Assembly (NCBI RefSeq): GCF_007672725.1
Contig: NZ_VDTC01000001.1
Span: 474,453-538,452, forward strand
Source: Corynebacterium aurimucosum ATCC 700975
Lineage (GTDB): Bacteria > Actinomycetota > Actinomycetes > Mycobacteriales > Mycobacteriaceae
Direction of reading: 5' to 3'
DNA: 64,000 nucleotides
Made by a program: the position numbers and the translations under genes. The notes under the pieces are model-generated. The model saw nothing but the letters and a program-made list of their open reading frames with translations, was not told the origin of the DNA and made no database searches. Shown here one piece after another: positions 1 through 8,171 of the stretch; the stretch's first letter is position 1, and each line of letters opens with the position of its first letter.

Positions 1-286
1 GCTCGCCGCCGGTATACACGCGGGGGCGCAGCTGACTGTTGGGTTCCACGAAGGAATCCTCCAAGCCCAGCTCCGTGAAGAAGTCCACGGCATCTTGGCG
101 GCGGCGGATGAAGGCCTCCGCGCCCATGTCCGTGGGGCCGCCGTTGAAAGCCACGGTGTGCAGCTTGCCGCCGATGCGATCGGCCGCCTCGAAAACATAA
201 ACCTCATGGGAGCCCTCAGTGTTGTGCTTGAGTTCCCACGCGGCGGTGAGTCCCGCCAGTCCAGCACCAATGATCGCGATTTTCAT
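1..286 (-). CDS. hemY: Protoporphyrinogen/coproporphyrinogen oxidase, N-terminal part (runs off the window)
   Basis: Translating the minus strand from the ATG at 284-286 gives about 95 residues beginning MKIAIIGAGLAGLTAAWELK. This is a Rossmann dinucleotide-binding motif (GAGLAG, residues 7-12), followed by a FAD-contact region containing FEAADRIGGKL. The pattern and the position directly after hemE fit the HemY/HemG flavoprotein that oxidises the porphyrinogen late in heme synthesis. The start codon abuts the hemE stop codon with no gap, so the two genes are probably co-translated. The C-terminal substrate domain lies outside the window, so function rests on the N-terminus and on gene order. 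Confidence 0.88.
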   Translation of the reverse strand, partial: MKIAIIGAGLAGLTAAWELKHNTEGSHEVYVFEAADRIGGKLHTVAFNGGPTDMGAEAFIRRRQDAVDFFTELGLEDSFVEPNSQLRPRVYTGGE

Positions 287-1336
287 TTAGCCCTCCTCGT
301 GGATGATGGCGACGGCGCGGGTGATGGCGTCGGCGTCGGTAGTCGGCAGAACCCCGTGGCCGAGGTTCCAGATGTGTCCCTTCACGTCGCCGCGCTCCCT
401 TGCGCGGGCGACCTCTGCTTTGATGGTGCGCACGCCCTGGCGCACCGCCTCCTCGCCGGCAAAGAGCAAGGCTGGATCAAGGTTGCCCTGCAGAATGTCT
501 GCATCGACGCGTGCCGCGGCGGCCTCCATGCTCACGCGGTAATCCACGCCCATGACCTCCGAACCGGCCTCCGACATCGCGCCGAGCAACTCGCCGGTTC
601 CCACGCCGAAGTGAATGCGCGGCACGCGGCCCTCCGCGGCCTTAAGGATCTGCGTTGAATAGGGCAGAACAAACTCGCGGTAGTCGCGCTCATTGAGGTA
701 GCCCGCCCAGGAATCGAAGAGCTGCATCGCGTCGATTCCCGCCTCCAGCTGGAGCTGGAGGAAAGAGATGATCGTCGGTGTGAGGCGCTCCATGAGCTGG
801 TGCCAAGTGTCCGGCTCGGAATGCATCAGGGCCTTGGTGCGCTCATGATTCTTCGAGGGACCGCCCTCAATTAGGTAGCTGGCCAAGGTAAAAGGCGCGC
901 CGACAAAACCGATGAGCGCCTGCTTGTCGGTGAGCTCGTTCAGAATGATCTCGATGCCCTGGCGCACCTCGGGCACGTCGACGTCGAGGATAGGCAGGTT
1001 CGCCACATCCTCCTTGCTGCGCACGGGCGCATCCATGACTGGGCCGCGCCCGGGGACGATCTCCACGCCGACGCCCGCAGCCTTGAGCGGGACGACGATA
1101 TCGCTGAACAAGATGGCCGCGTCGACGTCGTGGCGGCGCACTGGCTGCAGGGTAATCTCCGCCAGCAGCTCCGGCATGAAGCAGGAATCCAGCATGCTGA
1201 TTCCCTCACGGACCTTGCGGTACTCCGGCAAAGAACGCCCCGCCTGGCGCATGAACCAGACGGGTGGACGGGACGGGGTGCGGCCGGAAGCGGCCTCAAT
1301 AAGCGGCGCGGCAGACAGACGAGACATACCGTCCAT
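287..1336 (-). CDS. hemE: Uroporphyrinogen decarboxylase
   Basis: This 349-residue protein is full length for HemE, the cytosolic enzyme that decarboxylates the four acetate side chains of uroporphyrinogen III to give coproporphyrinogen III. The family signature VWFMRQAGRSLPEYR lies near residues 26-40, and the FSDIVVPLKAAGVGVEI and GHGVLPTTD regions are present. The start is uncertain: the ATG at 1336 gives MDGMSRL, while a second ATG three codons later matches the usual beginning better. Neither has a strong ribosome binding site. It lies 29 bp downstream of the preceding small membrane protein gene and directly upstream of hemY. Confidence 0.95.
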   Translation of the reverse strand: MDGMSRLSAAPLIEAASGRTPSRPPVWFMRQAGRSLPEYRKVREGISMLDSCFMPELLAEITLQPVRRHDVDAAILFSDIVVPLKAAGVGVEIVPGRGPVMDAPVRSKEDVANLPILDVDVPEVRQGIEIILNELTDKQALIGFVGAPFTLASYLIEGGPSKNHERTKALMHSEPDTWHQLMERLTPTIISFLQLQLEAGIDAMQLFDSWAGYLNERDYREFVLPYSTQILKAAEGRVPRIHFGVGTGELLGAMSEAGSEVMGVDYRVSMEAAAARVDADILQGNLDPALLFAGEEAVRQGVRTIKAEVARARERGDVKGHIWNLGHGVLPTTDADAITRAVAIIHEEG

Positions 1337-1365
1337 TATGAATCAAAAGTTGGAGTGGGCGCCAA

Positions 1366-1863
1366 TCAGGAATTCTGCGCCCGACGGGCCTTAATGAACG
1401 CCGTCGAGTCTGGATGAAAGAGGAAGAAGATTCCCACCATGAGCGCCATCGGAATGAGCAACAAGAGCAGCCCGCCCACGCCGGCAATCAGCGCCGCAAT
1501 GCTGACGAACATGGCATAGGCGGAAACCCCGGTAATGATGCGGCGCGCCCACACCGAACCGTTTGCTAACTGCGCGGAGCACGCCGCAATGATGACAGCG
1601 CTCACCACATGAGAAATGGCAGCAAAGCGCGTATTGAAACGGATATAGCCCACCTGCTCTGGGCTGAGTTCGGGGTTGGTCACCGAGCCATAGGAGCCAA
1701 AGAGTCCCACCATTCCGGCGGTCAACATCACAACGGCGGCAACCACAAAGACCCAATAGGAGATGCGCAGCTGGGAAGGCCAGGTTGAAAGATCCTGCTC
1801 GCCCTGCTTCTTGGGGCGGCGCGGACGGCGGTTATAGTCCGCGGGGCCGGGGCGGTCATTCAT
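1366..1863 (-). CDS. Small integral membrane protein in the heme operon
   Basis: This 165-residue protein of unknown function has a basic, proline-rich cytosolic N-terminus (about residues 1-30). Four hydrophobic segments follow, near residues 34-54, 80-100, 108-125 and 128-148. Its start overlaps the stop of the next upstream gene in an ATGA arrangement, so the two membrane proteins are translationally coupled. Both sit between hemB and hemE. From memory, a pair of membrane proteins occupies the same place in other corynebacteria. A role in heme or porphyrin handling is only an inference from position; no motif supports it. Confidence 0.8.
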   Translation of the reverse strand: MNDRPGPADYNRRPRRPKKQGEQDLSTWPSQLRISYWVFVVAAVVMLTAGMVGLFGSYGSVTNPELSPEQVGYIRFNTRFAAISHVVSAVIIAACSAQLANGSVWARRIITGVSAYAMFVSIAALIAGVGGLLLLLIPMALMVGIFFLFHPDSTAFIKARRAQNS

Positions 1864-2558
1864 CGCTTGCCGTCCTTGTCTCTTTCTTTCTCCTTGTCCT
1901 TGTTTTTCTTCTCGCGCTCCTCCAGGTTTTCCTGGCGGCGCTGCTCTTCCATTTCCTTGCGCATCTGGCGCATCTGTTCCATCTCGCCGGTGTACTCAAG
2001 AACTTCTTCCTTGGAGGAGAAGATCAAGCCCATGACGGCGGCCACGCCAACGAGGATCTGCACGCCGCCATCGAGGACGAACAGCCAGTCCGGAACGCTC
2101 GCCCCAGCGGGGCTGCTCATGAAGACGATGAGCACGCGGAAGGCGAAGTAGAGGGAGAAGGCGAACCACAGGCGCCGGCCGGTGCCGGCCGCCGTGGAGT
2201 TCTTGTGGATCAAGCCCAGCATGATGCCCAGCAGGACGACGATGGCGAGCGATATCAGCGAACTGAACGCCACCGAGCCATAGCCCACGAGCTGCACGAG
2301 GGCATCGCTGACGTCTTGCCCGGACTTTTCCGCTGCGGACTCCGCGGTGGTGCGCGCCTGGGCAAAGAGCTCGTCCCTATTCATCAGGGTCAGCACGATG
2401 CTCAGGACTAGGTGCACCACCTCAAACAGCAAGGCAACGGCCCACACCTTGAGCATGAGGGAAACGGCTTCGGTGCGAGTGGCCTTCTCCTTATCCGGCT
2501 CCTTGTCCTGCTTCGCCGGCTTCTGTGCCGACGAAGCCGTGTTCGGGCTGAACGTCAC
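1860..2558 (-). CDS. Membrane protein with charged C-terminal tail in the heme operon
   Basis: This is a 232-residue protein of unknown function. The N-terminal 30 residues are rich in Lys and Glu. Hydrophobic segments follow near residues 38-58, 92-115, 128-148 and 158-178. The last 45 or so residues are extremely charged (EEQRRQENLEEREKKNKDK and onward) and should form a helix or coiled coil in the cytosol. It starts 10 bp after the hemB stop and overlaps the next gene by 4 bp, so it belongs to the hem operon. No catalytic motif was recognised. Confidence 0.8.
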   Translation of the reverse strand: MTFSPNTASSAQKPAKQDKEPDKEKATRTEAVSLMLKVWAVALLFEVVHLVLSIVLTLMNRDELFAQARTTAESAAEKSGQDVSDALVQLVGYGSVAFSSLISLAIVVLLGIMLGLIHKNSTAAGTGRRLWFAFSLYFAFRVLIVFMSSPAGASVPDWLFVLDGGVQILVGVAAVMGLIFSSKEEVLEYTGEMEQMRQMRKEMEEQRRQENLEEREKKNKDKEKERDKDGKR

Positions 2559-2568
2559 GATTCTCCTT

Positions 2569-3546
2569 TTACTTGAGCAAGCGGGCGGCGTCCGTGGCGA
2601 AGTACGTCAGGATCTGGTCCGCGCCCGCGCGCTTGAACGCGGTCAAGGACTCCAGCATAACGGCCTCACCATCGATCCACCCGTTCTGGGCGGCTGCCTG
2701 AATCATCGCATACTCGCCGGACACCTGGTACACGGCTACCGGCACGGAGGAGCGCTCCACGGCACCGGCCAGCACATCGAGGTACGGCAGGCCAGGCTTA
2801 ACCATGACGATGTCCGCGCCTTCCTCGATGTCCAGGTCCACCTCCAGCATGGACTCGCGGAAGTTGCGCGGATCCTGCTGGTAGGTGCGGCGGTCGCCCT
2901 CCAGGGAGGAGCCCACCGCATCGCGGAAGGGACCGAAGAAGGCGGAGGCGTACTTGGCGGAATAGGCCATGATGGCCACGTCCTCGTGGCCGGCCTCGTC
3001 GAGGGCCTCGCGGATGGCGGCAATCTGGCCGTCCATCATGCCGGAGGGGCTGACCATGTGCGCACCAGCGCGGGCCTGAGAGCGGGCCATGTCCTGGTAG
3101 AGCTCCACGGTTTCATCGTTGAGCACGCGGCCCTTGTCATCGATCACACCGCAGTGACCGTGCGAGGTGAACTCATCGAGGCAGGTATCCGCCATCACGA
3201 TGAGGTCATCGCCGAACTCTTTGCGCAGCTCGGCAATCGCGACGTTGAGAATGCCCTGCGGGTCCCAAGCCACGGAGCCGGTTGCATCCTTGTCTTCCTC
3301 ACGCGGCACACCGAAAAGGTCAACGCAGGTCACGCCGGCGTCAAGTGCCTCGTGGGCGGCGCGCTTGAGGGAATCCAAGCTGTGCTGCGCCACGCCCGGC
3401 ATGGAGGGGATCTCGCGGGCTTCATCCAGACCATCGACGACGAACATCGGGAGGATGAGGTCAGAGGGGCGCAGCGACGTTTCCGCAACCAAGTCCCTAA
3501 AAGCCGGGTTCTGACGCAGGCGGCGGGGGCGGCGAGCAATGCTCAT
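2569..3546 (-). CDS. hemB: Delta-aminolevulinic acid dehydratase (porphobilinogen synthase)
   Basis: This 325-residue enzyme condenses two 5-aminolevulinate molecules into porphobilinogen. Both Schiff-base lysines are visible, in the segments [16 protein letters not shown] and [12 protein letters not shown]. The metal-site segment reads [14 protein letters not shown], so the middle ligand of the classical three-cysteine zinc site is Asp rather than Cys. This fits a mixed or Mg-type active site. The start ATG at 3546 is preceded by AAAGGAGAG at a workable distance. The gene lies downstream of hemD and upstream of two membrane protein genes. Confidence 0.96.
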   Translation of the reverse strand: MSIARRPRRLRQNPAFRDLVAETSLRPSDLILPMFVVDGLDEAREIPSMPGVAQHSLDSLKRAAHEALDAGVTCVDLFGVPREEDKDATGSVAWDPQGILNVAIAELRKEFGDDLIVMADTCLDEFTSHGHCGVIDDKGRVLNDETVELYQDMARSQARAGAHMVSPSGMMDGQIAAIREALDEAGHEDVAIMAYSAKYASAFFGPFRDAVGSSLEGDRRTYQQDPRNFRESMLEVDLDIEEGADIVMVKPGLPYLDVLAGAVERSSVPVAVYQVSGEYAMIQAAAQNGWIDGEAVMLESLTAFKRAGADQILTYFATDAARLLK

Positions 3547-3570
3547 GAGTAAAAACTCTCCTTTGAGCTA

Positions 3571-3595
3571 CGAGAAAATCAAAAGTACTTTCTCG
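3571..3595 (-). other. Hairpin between hemD and hemB
   Basis: The 62-bp gap between hemD and hemB contains a perfect 7-bp inverted repeat, CGAGAAA/TTTCTCG, with an 11-nt loop. It sits just upstream of the hemB ribosome binding site. There is no T-run, so it is more likely an mRNA processing or stability element than a terminator. Confidence 0.35.
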
Positions 3596-3608
3596 ACTCT
3601 AGTCGCCC

Positions 3609-5315
3609 CTAATCTGCCTTCCCAGCTGTGGTCGACGCCGACTTCTTGCGCGAGCGGCGCTTCTTGCGCGGAGCGGGCAGGTTGCCGGCGGCGCGGAGGG
3701 CGGCGACGTGGTCAGCGAGGGCGTCGACAAGCGTCGGCACATCCGCGACCTCCGGGACCACGTCCACGCGCAGCCCCACCTCCTCGGCCGCCGCTTTGGT
3801 GGAGGGGCCGATGCACGCGATGATGGTCCGGGCATGGGGCTTGCCGGCGATGCCGACGAGGTTGCGCACCGTCGACGGCGAGGTAAAGGCCACCGCATCG
3901 AAGCCACCGGACTTGATCATGTCGCGGATCTCCGCCGCCGGCGGGGCCGCGCGCACGGTGCGGTAGGCCACCACGTCATCGACTTCCCAGCCCAAGTCCA
4001 ACAGGCCGTTCACCAGAGTCTCGCCGGCGATATCCGCGCGCGGCAGCAACACGCGGCCCACGGCGTCGATGTCCTCAACGTAGTTGGGGAAGACCTCCAC
4101 GAGGCCCTCGGCATTCTGCTTCCTCGCCGGCGGCAGAAGCTCCGGGACCATGCCCTTGGTGCGAATCGCATCGGCAGTCTTCTGCCCCACCGCCGCCAGG
4201 TGCACGCCGGCGAAGTCGCGGGCATCGAGGCCGAGTTCCGCAATCTTCTTCCACACCGCGCTCACCGCATTGACGGAGGTGAACACGACCCACTTGTAGC
4301 GGCCTTCGACGATGCCCTTGATGGCGCGATCCATCTGCGCCGGGTTGCGCGGCGGTTCCACGGAGATGGTGGGCACCGACTGCGGAATGGCACCGTGACC
4401 AGCCAGGCGAGCGCTCATCGCCGCGGCCTGCTCCTTCGTGCGTGGCACGAGCACGCGCCAGCCATAGAGCGAACGGTTCTCCCACCAGGAGTACTTCGAG
4501 CGATCATCAAAGCTGCGGCCCAGGGTGACCACGAGCTCGCCCGGCAGCTCAGCGTCGAGCTTGCCCAGCGTTCCCAGAGTGGTCTCGTGGGTGCGCTGCA
4601 GGCGGGTGGTGCCGTGGACGGTGACGTAGGCTTCCGTCTCCGCGGGCATCCCGCGCTCCACCAACTCGGCGGAAATCACCGGCAGATCCTCCGCGGTGGC
4701 CTGCAAAACCAGCGGCTGCGTCGCCGAGGCCAGCGCGTCCCAATCAGCGCCTTCGGTGATGTCGGCCTCGGTATAGGTCGCACCGAGAGCAATACCCGCA
4801 AAAGACGGAACCGTCGAAGGCAGGGACATGCCCGGGACCACCTGGAATTCCATGCCCGCATTGGCCACGGCGGTAATCTCCGCCTTGATGGACTCGCGGT
4901 TGAGCGGGTTTCCGGTGACCAGGCGGATCACGTCGTGACCCTCTGCGCGCTCGAGCGCCTCACGCAGTTGCTTGACGACGTCCCCCGCGGCCTCCTCAAA
5001 CACCGCTGCCGTCGGCGGAGCCGGGCGCGGCGGCTTGCGGCGCGCACCCGCCTCCTTCGCGGCGGCGCAGATACGCTCGTACTCCTCCTCGGCGGCATCG
5101 AGAAGCTCTTGCGGAACCGGCACCTGCTGCGCCACCATGTCGCGCACGCCTTGGGAAACGGCGGCGTCGGTAACAACGTTGGCTGTCGTCTCCAGAACCT
5201 CGCGGGCGCGAACGGTCAGCAGGTCGGGGTTGCCTGGGCCGGCTCCGACGAAGACGACTTTGCCCAGATCAGACTTACCCAGCTCAGGCTGGGTATCCGG
5301 CACGGCTTTGCTCAT
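3609..5315 (-). CDS. hemD: Fused uroporphyrinogen-III methyltransferase-like / uroporphyrinogen-III synthase
   Basis: With the start at the ATG at 5313-5315 (MSKAVPDTQPELG), the protein has 568 residues and two parts. Residues ~18-290 resemble the tetrapyrrole methylase fold of SUMT/CobA (VVFVGAGPGNPDLLTVRA near the start, VVPGMSLPS later). Residues ~300-540 are a HemD domain (GWRVLVPRTKEQAAAMS, WVVFTSVNAV, VAFTSPSTVRNLVG) that cyclises hydroxymethylbilane. The canonical methylase stretch GDPFVFGRG is replaced by GNPLNRE, and about 60 residues rich in Ala, Glu, Arg and Pro are inserted at roughly 60-115. The methylation activity may therefore be altered or lost. An upstream in-frame start at 5387 was rejected because it falls inside the leader hairpins. 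Confidence 0.93.
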   Translation of the reverse strand: MSKAVPDTQPELGKSDLGKVVFVGAGPGNPDLLTVRAREVLETTANVVTDAAVSQGVRDMVAQQVPVPQELLDAAEEEYERICAAAKEAGARRKPPRPAPPTAAVFEEAAGDVVKQLREALERAEGHDVIRLVTGNPLNRESIKAEITAVANAGMEFQVVPGMSLPSTVPSFAGIALGATYTEADITEGADWDALASATQPLVLQATAEDLPVISAELVERGMPAETEAYVTVHGTTRLQRTHETTLGTLGKLDAELPGELVVTLGRSFDDRSKYSWWENRSLYGWRVLVPRTKEQAAAMSARLAGHGAIPQSVPTISVEPPRNPAQMDRAIKGIVEGRYKWVVFTSVNAVSAVWKKIAELGLDARDFAGVHLAAVGQKTADAIRTKGMVPELLPPARKQNAEGLVEVFPNYVEDIDAVGRVLLPRADIAGETLVNGLLDLGWEVDDVVAYRTVRAAPPAAEIRDMIKSGGFDAVAFTSPSTVRNLVGIAGKPHARTIIACIGPSTKAAAEEVGLRVDVVPEVADVPTLVDALADHVAALRAAGNLPAPRKKRRSRKKSASTTAGKAD

Positions 5316-5390
5316 AAGGTTCTTTTCTAGTTTGTGGATTCCGAGTGCCCCGGCGCCACGCGTGGCAGGCGCGGGAAATGGAGACAAGAA

Positions 5391-5473
5391 AGCCCCTCAC
5401 TCGCGAGTTAAGGGGGCCTAAATCATTGCTCTCAATGATTGTGTGCTAGATACACACTAAAGGAAAAGGCCCC
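5391..5473 (-). promoter_or_regulatory. Attenuator-like structured leader of hemD
   Basis: On the minus strand, directly after hemC, three mutually exclusive segments are visible. Segment 1 (GGGGCCT, 5473-5467) can pair perfectly with segment 2 (AGGCCCC, 5419-5413). This encloses two local hairpins: GTGTG/CACAC at 5441-5457 and the perfect 8-bp AATCATTG/CAATGATT with a CTCT loop at 5421-5440. Segment 2 overlaps the 5' arm of a second hairpin (5417-5391), which contains the palindrome ACTCGCGAGT and is followed by TTTCTTGTCT, like an intrinsic terminator. The layout is that of an antiterminator/terminator switch. The ligand or signal is unknown. The simpler alternative is a compound terminator after hemC. 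Confidence 0.5.
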
Positions 5474-5493
5474 AAAGCAAAAATTACGTGCGA

Positions 5494-6384
5494 TTACTCC
5501 GCTGCCAGGAGGTCTGCAGCTCCCTGTGCGAAGAGCTCCTCGGAGACCGCGCGCCCCAATTCTTCTGCCTCGCTGGCCTCGCCCTGGGCCTGAGCGATGA
5601 GCTGACGAGAACCATCGAGGGCGAAGACTCCGCCGCGCACGACCAGTTGCTCGCCTTCCCAGTGAGAGACCGCGGCAACCGGCGCGGTGCAGCCGGCTTC
5701 TAGCCGGGAGAGCACGGTGCGCTCGGCGCGGGTGGCGGCGGTGGCGGGGGCGTCGGCAAGCAGGGCAATGGCCTGTGCAGCCTCCGTTCCCTTCACTGCC
5801 TCGATGGCCAGCGCGCCCTGTGCCGGGGCGGGCATGAAAACCTCCGGGTCGAAGACCTCGGTGGCGCGATCGGCATAGCCCGCGCGCACGAGGCCGGCGT
5901 AGGCCAGGAGGACGGCGTCGAGCTCGCCACCGGTGACCTTGCCCATGCGGGTATCGATATTGCCTCGAAGTGGGCGAATGTCAAGGTCCGGGCGCAGCGC
6001 CCGCAACTGGCTGATGCGGCGCGGCGCGGAGGTACCTACGCGTGCGCCCTCCGGCAGCTCCTTGAGGGTCAGGCCATCGCGGGCGATAAGCGCTTCGCGG
6101 ATGTCCTGGCGCTGCGGAACCACAAGGTCGAAGCGTTCGTCGGCAGCCGTGGGCAGATCCTTGAAGGAGTGCACCGCGATCTCGCACTCGCCGCGGGCAA
6201 CGGCCTCACGCAGGGCCTGCGTAAATACGCCCACGCCGATGCGCTCCACGGGCGCCATGTTGACATCCCCCTGCGTGGTGACGATGTGCAGCTCTGCCTC
6301 ATAGCCTGCCTGCTGCAGCCACTCCTGCACGTGCCCCGACTGCGTGGTGGCCAGGAGGGATCCTCGGGTGCCGATCGTCAACAT
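5494..6384 (-). CDS. hemC: Porphobilinogen deaminase (hydroxymethylbilane synthase)
   Basis: This 296-residue enzyme polymerises four porphobilinogen units into hydroxymethylbilane. The N-terminus [18 protein letters not shown] is typical of HemC. The catalytic Asp region (HSFKDLPTA) is present, as is the cofactor-binding loop [15 protein letters not shown], whose Cys carries the dipyrromethane primer. Length matches the family. It starts immediately after the hemA stop codon with no gap, so hemA and hemC form one transcript. The structured leader before hemD follows its stop codon. Confidence 0.96.
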   Translation of the reverse strand: MLTIGTRGSLLATTQSGHVQEWLQQAGYEAELHIVTTQGDVNMAPVERIGVGVFTQALREAVARGECEIAVHSFKDLPTAADERFDLVVPQRQDIREALIARDGLTLKELPEGARVGTSAPRRISQLRALRPDLDIRPLRGNIDTRMGKVTGGELDAVLLAYAGLVRAGYADRATEVFDPEVFMPAPAQGALAIEAVKGTEAAQAIALLADAPATAATRAERTVLSRLEAGCTAPVAAVSHWEGEQLVVRGGVFALDGSRQLIAQAQGEASEAEELGRAVSEELFAQGAADLLAAE

Positions 6385-7761
6385 CTATGCGTCCTTTTCT
6401 TCCTTAGTGCTTTCCGAGGCTTCCATCTGCGCGGCATCCGGCAGCTCCGCCACGTCAATGGCCACACCGCTGCCCTCTAGCTGGAGCCCAAAGAGTTCCT
6501 GCAGCGCGGTCTCGTGGCTCACCGTTCCGGAGTTGGCTGCGAGCTTCTTCGCACGAACCGTGGGCTCATGGAGCAGCTTATCTGCAACGCGCTTGAGAGC
6601 ACGGTTGATGTCTCCCATCTGGCGCTCATCCAGCTCTGGGTGCTTCTGCTCCAGCCGCGCTACCTCGCACTGAACCAGGTTCGCTGCCCGCTTGCGCAGC
6701 GCCGATACCGCCGGGACGACGTCGCGGACGCGCTGCTCGGAAGCATAGGCTTCCAGCTCTTCATTGACGATGCGCCGCGCCTGCGCGTGGGGGCTGGTGC
6801 CGGCGGCAAGGTCAGTATCGGCCGCCTGCAAAGAATTACTCAGCCTCTCGATGTTAACGAGGTCGACCCCCTCGACATCTGCTACCGCATCATCGATATC
6901 GCGCGGCAAGGAGAGATCCACGAGCATGAGCTCGCGGTCGGCCACGTGGTAACGCTCGACGTCGGCCGCTGAAATGGTGAAATCCTGGGCGCCCGTGGCA
7001 GAAATCGCCATGTCCACATCGTGCAAAGCCTGGGCGCGGTGCGCGAACTCAACGACGTCCGCATAGACGCCCGCTTCATGGGCATGTTCCGCCACGCGCT
7101 GGGCGCGAGCCAGGGTGCGGTTCGCAATAACCAGGTGTGCTCCCAAGCGCCCCGCGTGGGTTGCCGCTAGCGAGGCCATTGCACCCGCCCCCAAGATCAG
7201 CACGCGCTTGCCGTCGAGATCGTCCGTGCCCATGCGGCTCAGGGCCTGATCGAAAGCGAAAGAGACCATGGAGGATCCCGCCTCATCGATCTCGGTTTCG
7301 GAATGCACCCGCTTGCCGGTGCGCAGCGCGGACTGGGCCAGCGCGTGGATACGCGGCCCGACGGTTCCCTGCTCGACAGCGAACTGATAGGCGGTACGGA
7401 CTTGACCGATGATTTGCTGCTCACCTACCACCATCGAGTCCAAGCCCGAGGCCACCATCATGAGGTGCTCAGCGGCGGCGTCGGCATAGCGAACATAAAG
7501 GTAGGAGCGCAGTTCCTCCTCCCCCACGCCGGAAACTTCAGCGAGGTTGCGCACGACATCCTGCACGCCGGTGTGGAAGGAATTGGTAACGGTGTAGACC
7601 TCCAGGCGGTTGCACGTGGAGATAATCATCGCCTCGCTCAGCGAGCCTGCCGACACCATGGCCCGGCACGTATGGTTCTGCACGGTCTCGTCCATGCTCA
7701 GCTTTTCCAGCAGCGCCACCGGCGCCGACTGATGCGACATGCCCACGACGAGCACACTCAT
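6385..7761 (-). CDS. hemA: Glutamyl-tRNA reductase
   Basis: This 458-residue enzyme reduces glutamyl-tRNA to glutamate-1-semialdehyde, the committed step of C5-pathway heme synthesis. The N-terminal catalytic domain contains IISTCNRLEVY with the nucleophilic Cys near residue 50, and the VVGEQQIIGQVRTAY signature. An NADPH-binding segment (VLILGAGAMASLAATHA) follows, then the C-terminal helical dimerisation domain. It is the first gene of the minus-strand heme cluster, and a palindrome lies upstream of its start. The C-terminal 20 residues are acidic and probably disordered. Confidence 0.97.
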   Translation of the reverse strand: MSVLVVGMSHQSAPVALLEKLSMDETVQNHTCRAMVSAGSLSEAMIISTCNRLEVYTVTNSFHTGVQDVVRNLAEVSGVGEEELRSYLYVRYADAAAEHLMMVASGLDSMVVGEQQIIGQVRTAYQFAVEQGTVGPRIHALAQSALRTGKRVHSETEIDEAGSSMVSFAFDQALSRMGTDDLDGKRVLILGAGAMASLAATHAGRLGAHLVIANRTLARAQRVAEHAHEAGVYADVVEFAHRAQALHDVDMAISATGAQDFTISAADVERYHVADRELMLVDLSLPRDIDDAVADVEGVDLVNIERLSNSLQAADTDLAAGTSPHAQARRIVNEELEAYASEQRVRDVVPAVSALRKRAANLVQCEVARLEQKHPELDERQMGDINRALKRVADKLLHEPTVRAKKLAANSGTVSHETALQELFGLQLEGSGVAIDVAELPDAAQMEASESTKEEKDA

Positions 7762-7789
7762 GCACTACCCTCCAGTTGTTTATCATCCC

Positions 7790-7813
7790 TTTGGATGACA
7801 TAGATCATCCAAA
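7790..7813. promoter_or_regulatory. Operator-like palindrome upstream of hemA
   Basis: A perfect 9-bp inverted repeat, TTTGGATGA/TCATCCAAA with a 6-nt spacer, ends 29 bp before the hemA start codon. A further ATCATCC copy overlaps its left side at 7782-7788. The size and symmetry fit a dimeric repressor or response-regulator site. The cognate regulator is unknown. Confidence 0.45.
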
Positions 7814-7865
7814 AGACTACTAGCCTTCTGCTTGTTTCCGAAACTCGCGGGAACGCCGAAGAAAA

Positions 7866-8105
7866 CTACTGCGCCAGCGCCTGCGCTAGCTCCTCGTTGT
7901 CCACTTCCCAACAGGAGAATTCCTCCCCATCAATCACTACAACGGGGACGCGATCACCATATTCCATGGCCAGCTCCGCATCCTCATCCACCGTGCGCAC
8001 GTTAAGCTCCGCACCAGCCTGCTGAACCACCGGAGTAATCTGCTCGAGCACTCGCGCGCAGGAGCCACACGTAGTACGCACCATCAGTTCGACGACGTGG
8101 GACAT
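7866..8105 (-). CDS. Glutaredoxin-like thiol-redox protein
   Basis: This 79-residue thioredoxin-fold protein has the redox motif CGSC at residues 13-16 and the cis-proline segment RVPVVVIDG near residue 55, the size of a bacterial NrdH- or DUF836-type glutaredoxin. It probably acts in cytosolic disulfide reduction. In an actinobacterium the thiol partner would be mycothiol or thioredoxin reductase, which is an inference. The ATG at 8105 is preceded by GAGGAG. It is transcribed toward hemA and may belong to the same minus-strand unit, although the hemA operator region lies between them. Confidence 0.85.
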   Translation of the reverse strand: MSHVVELMVRTTCGSCARVLEQITPVVQQAGAELNVRTVDEDAELAMEYGDRVPVVVIDGEEFSCWEVDNEELAQALAQ

Positions 8106-8171
8106 AGAAACTCCTCGATAGGACGTAGAACGGTTCGCGGTTTACTATGGACACGTTAGTCTGCCCGCCCT

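Noticed and set aside
1785..2411. Plus-strand frame of 208 codons opposite the heme-operon membrane proteins.
   Set aside because: Its composition (His, Asp, Glu, Gly runs) is a reverse-strand shadow, and the minus-strand genes have coherent membrane topology and operon spacing.
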